Shown: piece after piece, positions 61,954 through 64,000 of the stretch
Layout of the letters: the number at the start of each line of letters is the position of its first letter
How positions within the stretch are numbered: the stretch's first letter is position 1
Assembly (NCBI RefSeq): GCF_000173775.1
Contig: NZ_ACCD01000007.1
Span: 82,945 to 146,944, forward strand
DNA from: Yersinia rohdei ATCC 43380
Lineage (GTDB): Bacteria; Pseudomonadota; Gammaproteobacteria; Enterobacterales; Enterobacteriaceae
Length of the DNA stretch: 64,000 nucleotides
Direction: 5' to 3'
The notes under the pieces: generated by a model
Told to the model about the DNA's origin: nothing
Database searches by the model: none
Seen by the model: only the letters and a program-made list of their open reading frames with translations
Translations under genes and position numbers: made by a program

Positions 61954-63405
61954 ATGCATTTTCGTGCCATAACCCGTATTGTTGGCCTGTTGGTCATCTT
62001 ATTCTCTGGGACAATGTTTATCCCCGGAATAGTGGCCCTGATTTATCGTGATGGTGCCGGCCGTGCCTTCAGCGAGACCTTTTTTGTTGCTCTGGCGATA
62101 GGCCTTCTGCTGTGGCTACCGAACCGCAAACAAAAACATGAGTTGAAGCCTCGCGAGGGTTTTCTCATTGTGGTGCTGTTCTGGACAGTGCTGGGCAGTG
62201 TCGGGGCCTTACCTTTCTTATTCTCTGAGCGGCCTAATCTCTCACTCACTGATGCATTCTTTGAATCATTCTCAGGGTTGACGACGACTGGGGCGACCAC
62301 GTTAGTGGGGTTGGATTCACTGCCCAAAGCCATTTTATTCTATCGACAAATGCTGCAATGGCTTGGGGGCATGGGGATAATTGTGCTGGCGGTGGCCATC
62401 TTACCTATTTTGGGGGTTGGGGGGATGCAGCTTTATCGGGCAGAAATGCCAGGCCCGCTGAAAGACAATAAAATGCGGCCCCGCATTGCTGAAACCGCGA
62501 AAACACTGTGGCTTATCTATGTCTTACTGACCATTGCTTGCGCCCTTGCTCTATGGGGGGCGGGGATGTCGGTGTTTGATGCTATCTCTCACAGCTTCTC
62601 TACTATAGCGATTGGCGGTTTTTCTACTCATGATGCCAGCATCGGTTACTTCAATAGCCCAACGATTAACACCATCATTGGTATTTTTTTGCTGATTTCG
62701 GGGTGTAACTTCGGTCTGCACTTTGCGGTACTCAGTGGCCGCAGTTTAAAAGTTTACTGGCGTGATCCCGAATTTCGCATGTTTATCTTTGTACAATTGA
62801 CGCTGGTAATCGTGTGCACCTTAGTGCTTTGGCAACATAGCGTGTACAACTCGGGGCTAGAAACGTTAAATCAAGCATTTTTCCAAGTGGTCTCTATGGC
62901 AACCACGGCGGGCTTCACCACGGACAGTTTTGCGAAATGGCCATTGTTCTTGCCGCTACTTTTATTATGCTCCGCATTTATAGGGGGCTGTGCCGGGTCA
63001 ACCGGTGGTGGCTTGAAAGTTATCCGTATCCTGCTGCTCTATCTACAAGGTTCGCGAGAATTAAAACGCTTAGTTCACCCGAATGCCGTCTACACCATCA
63101 AACTGGGGCGGCGGGCATTGCCGGAAAGAATACTGGAGGCGGTCTGGGGGTTCTTCTCTGCCTATGCATTGGTATTCATTATTAGTATGTTGGCAATCAT
63201 CGCGACGGGGGTTGATGAGTTTTCTGCTTTTACGGCAGTTACCGCAACACTGAACAATCTTGGGCCAGGTCTGGGGGTGGTTGCTGATAACTTTACTTCC
63301 ATGAATCCGGCAGCTAAATGGATATTAGTGATAACCATGCTATTTGGCCGATTAGAAGTTTTCACCCTGCTGGTTCTTTTCACTCCTACATTCTGGCGTG
63401 AGTAA
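61954..63405 (+). CDS. trkH: Trk system potassium uptake protein TrkH
   Basis: Potassium-translocating membrane subunit, gated by TrkA. Its 483 residues have about ten helices plus pore loops with the filter-like motifs LTTTGATTLVG near residue 110, STIAIGGFSTHD near 215, SMATTAGFTTDS near 314 and TLNNLGPGLG near 430, the four-fold repeats of the SKT family. It begins 36 bases after yigZ. Confidence 0.96.
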   Translation: MHFRAITRIVGLLVILFSGTMFIPGIVALIYRDGAGRAFSETFFVALAIGLLLWLPNRKQKHELKPREGFLIVVLFWTVLGSVGALPFLFSERPNLSLTDAFFESFSGLTTTGATTLVGLDSLPKAILFYRQMLQWLGGMGIIVLAVAILPILGVGGMQLYRAEMPGPLKDNKMRPRIAETAKTLWLIYVLLTIACALALWGAGMSVFDAISHSFSTIAIGGFSTHDASIGYFNSPTINTIIGIFLLISGCNFGLHFAVLSGRSLKVYWRDPEFRMFIFVQLTLVIVCTLVLWQHSVYNSGLETLNQAFFQVVSMATTAGFTTDSFAKWPLFLPLLLLCSAFIGGCAGSTGGGLKVIRILLLYLQGSRELKRLVHPNAVYTIKLGRRALPERILEAVWGFFSAYALVFIISMLAIIATGVDEFSAFTAVTATLNNLGPGLGVVADNFTSMNPAAKWILVITMLFGRLEVFTLLVLFTPTFWRE

Positions 63406-63427
63406 TTCTGCATAAAGGAACATTGCT

Positions 63428-63961
63428 ATGAACATACTGATACTTTACTCCAGCCGAGATGGCCAAACGAAAACCATCGCCTCTTATATAGCTAAGGAAT
63501 TATCAGCAACGGCAACTTGTGAAATACAAGACTTGGCAGATGTGGCGCAAATCGACCTGAGCAAGTACCAGCAAGTGATGATTGGTGCCTCGGTGCGCTA
63601 TGGGCACTTTAATCCAAGCTTAAATAAATTCGTCAACAAACATATTGCACAGCTGAATCAAATGCCCAGTGCATTCTTCGCGGTCAATCTCACTGCGCGT
63701 AAACCGGAAAAGCGTTCGCCACAAACTAATGCCTATGTCCGCAAGTTCTTGCTCAGCACACCTTGGCAACCGACATTGTGCTCGGTATTCGCTGGAGCAC
63801 TGCGTTATCCACGTTATCGCTGGATAGATAGAGTCATGATTCAACTTATTATGCGGATGACGGGCGGCGAAACTGATACCAGTAAAGAAGTTGAATATAC
63901 GGATTGGCAACAGGTCAGTAGTTTTGCTCAAGATTTCTCTGCGCTATCGTACGAAAAGTAA
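63428..63961 (+). CDS. hemG: Menaquinone-dependent protoporphyrinogen IX dehydrogenase HemG
   Basis: Flavodoxin-fold enzyme oxidising protoporphyrinogen IX to protoporphyrin IX, with electrons going to the quinone pool. Its 177 residues open with the FMN phosphate loop LYSSRDGQTKTIASYI (residues 6-21), then IGASVRYGHFNPSL near 55 and VNLTARKPEKRSPQTNAYV near 96, the long loop typical of HemG. AAAGGA lies 6 bases before the ATG. In E. coli an rRNA operon follows directly; only 39 bases remain here. Confidence 0.96.
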   Translation: MNILILYSSRDGQTKTIASYIAKELSATATCEIQDLADVAQIDLSKYQQVMIGASVRYGHFNPSLNKFVNKHIAQLNQMPSAFFAVNLTARKPEKRSPQTNAYVRKFLLSTPWQPTLCSVFAGALRYPRYRWIDRVMIQLIMRMTGGETDTSKEVEYTDWQQVSSFAQDFSALSYEK

Positions 63962-64000
63962 CATTAATGACGGTTATCGCAGCAAATCGTTGAAATAAAA

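Noticed and set aside
63962..64000. rRNA operon promoter after hemG
   Set aside because: Expected from E. coli gene order, but only 39 bases are present and no promoter elements can be confirmed.

Overview
The window is a contiguous stretch of a Yersinia chromosome, probably of the Y. enterocolitica species group. Housekeeping proteins are close to their E. coli counterparts (RpoH, FtsEX, LivKHMGF, MetE, Udp, Fre, FadAB, PepQ). Gene order is only partly that of E. coli, ERIC-type repeats occur, and HemB is of the Pseudomonas magnesium type and sits between tatD and rfaH. The assignment to Yersinia rests on recall of protein and gene-order patterns, not on a database search.

Layout. 1-3811: end of glpA, then glpB and glpC (anaerobic glycerol-3-phosphate dehydrogenase). 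3812-5806: a diverged ERIC, dcrB, yhhQ with a probable preQ1 class I riboswitch in its leader, a short ERIC-like element, and tusA. 5807-8997: zntA with a classic ZntR-type promoter (20-bp spacer), and yhhN. 9286-11004: a DUF1820 gene, yhhM, yhhL, rsmD. 11223-15644: ftsYEX and rpoH, with a sigma-E type promoter before rpoH. 15746-21541: panZ and livKHMGF. 21608-27554: an AT-rich CS1/CFA-I-type (alpha, alternate chaperone-usher) fimbrial operon on the minus strand, with pilin, usher, two tandem chaperones, minor pilin and tip adhesin. It lies between livF and ugpB, which are neighbours in E. coli K-12. 28048-33033: ugpBAECQ behind tandem Pho boxes.

After ugpQ comes another ERIC and then a block that lies elsewhere in E. 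coli: an auxin-efflux-carrier-family transporter, bioP, metR/metE, ysgA and udp (33220-40577), then a tyrosine phosphatase, a short CstA-type transporter and a DedA protein (40723-44325). From 44528 the order is close to E. coli: rmuC, ubiE-ubiJ-ubiB, tatABC-tatD, hemB, rfaH, ubiD, fre, fadBA, pepQ, yigZ, trkH, hemG. In E. coli hemG is followed by an rRNA operon; the window stops 39 bases after hemG, so this cannot be seen.

Functional themes are glycerol-3-phosphate use (glp, ugp), metal and queuosine-precursor transport, signal-recognition-particle-dependent secretion and division (ftsYEX), heat shock, branched-chain amino acid import, methionine synthesis, ubiquinone synthesis and Tat export, and fatty-acid oxidation. 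The main accessory element is the fimbrial operon. No CRISPR array, transposase, prophage, tRNA or rRNA gene was recognised, and no wholly new system was found. The items most worth checking are the preQ1 riboswitch, the two-chaperone fimbrial locus, ERIC copies that appear to supply stop codons to glpC and ugpQ, and an everted BirA-like palindrome before bioP.
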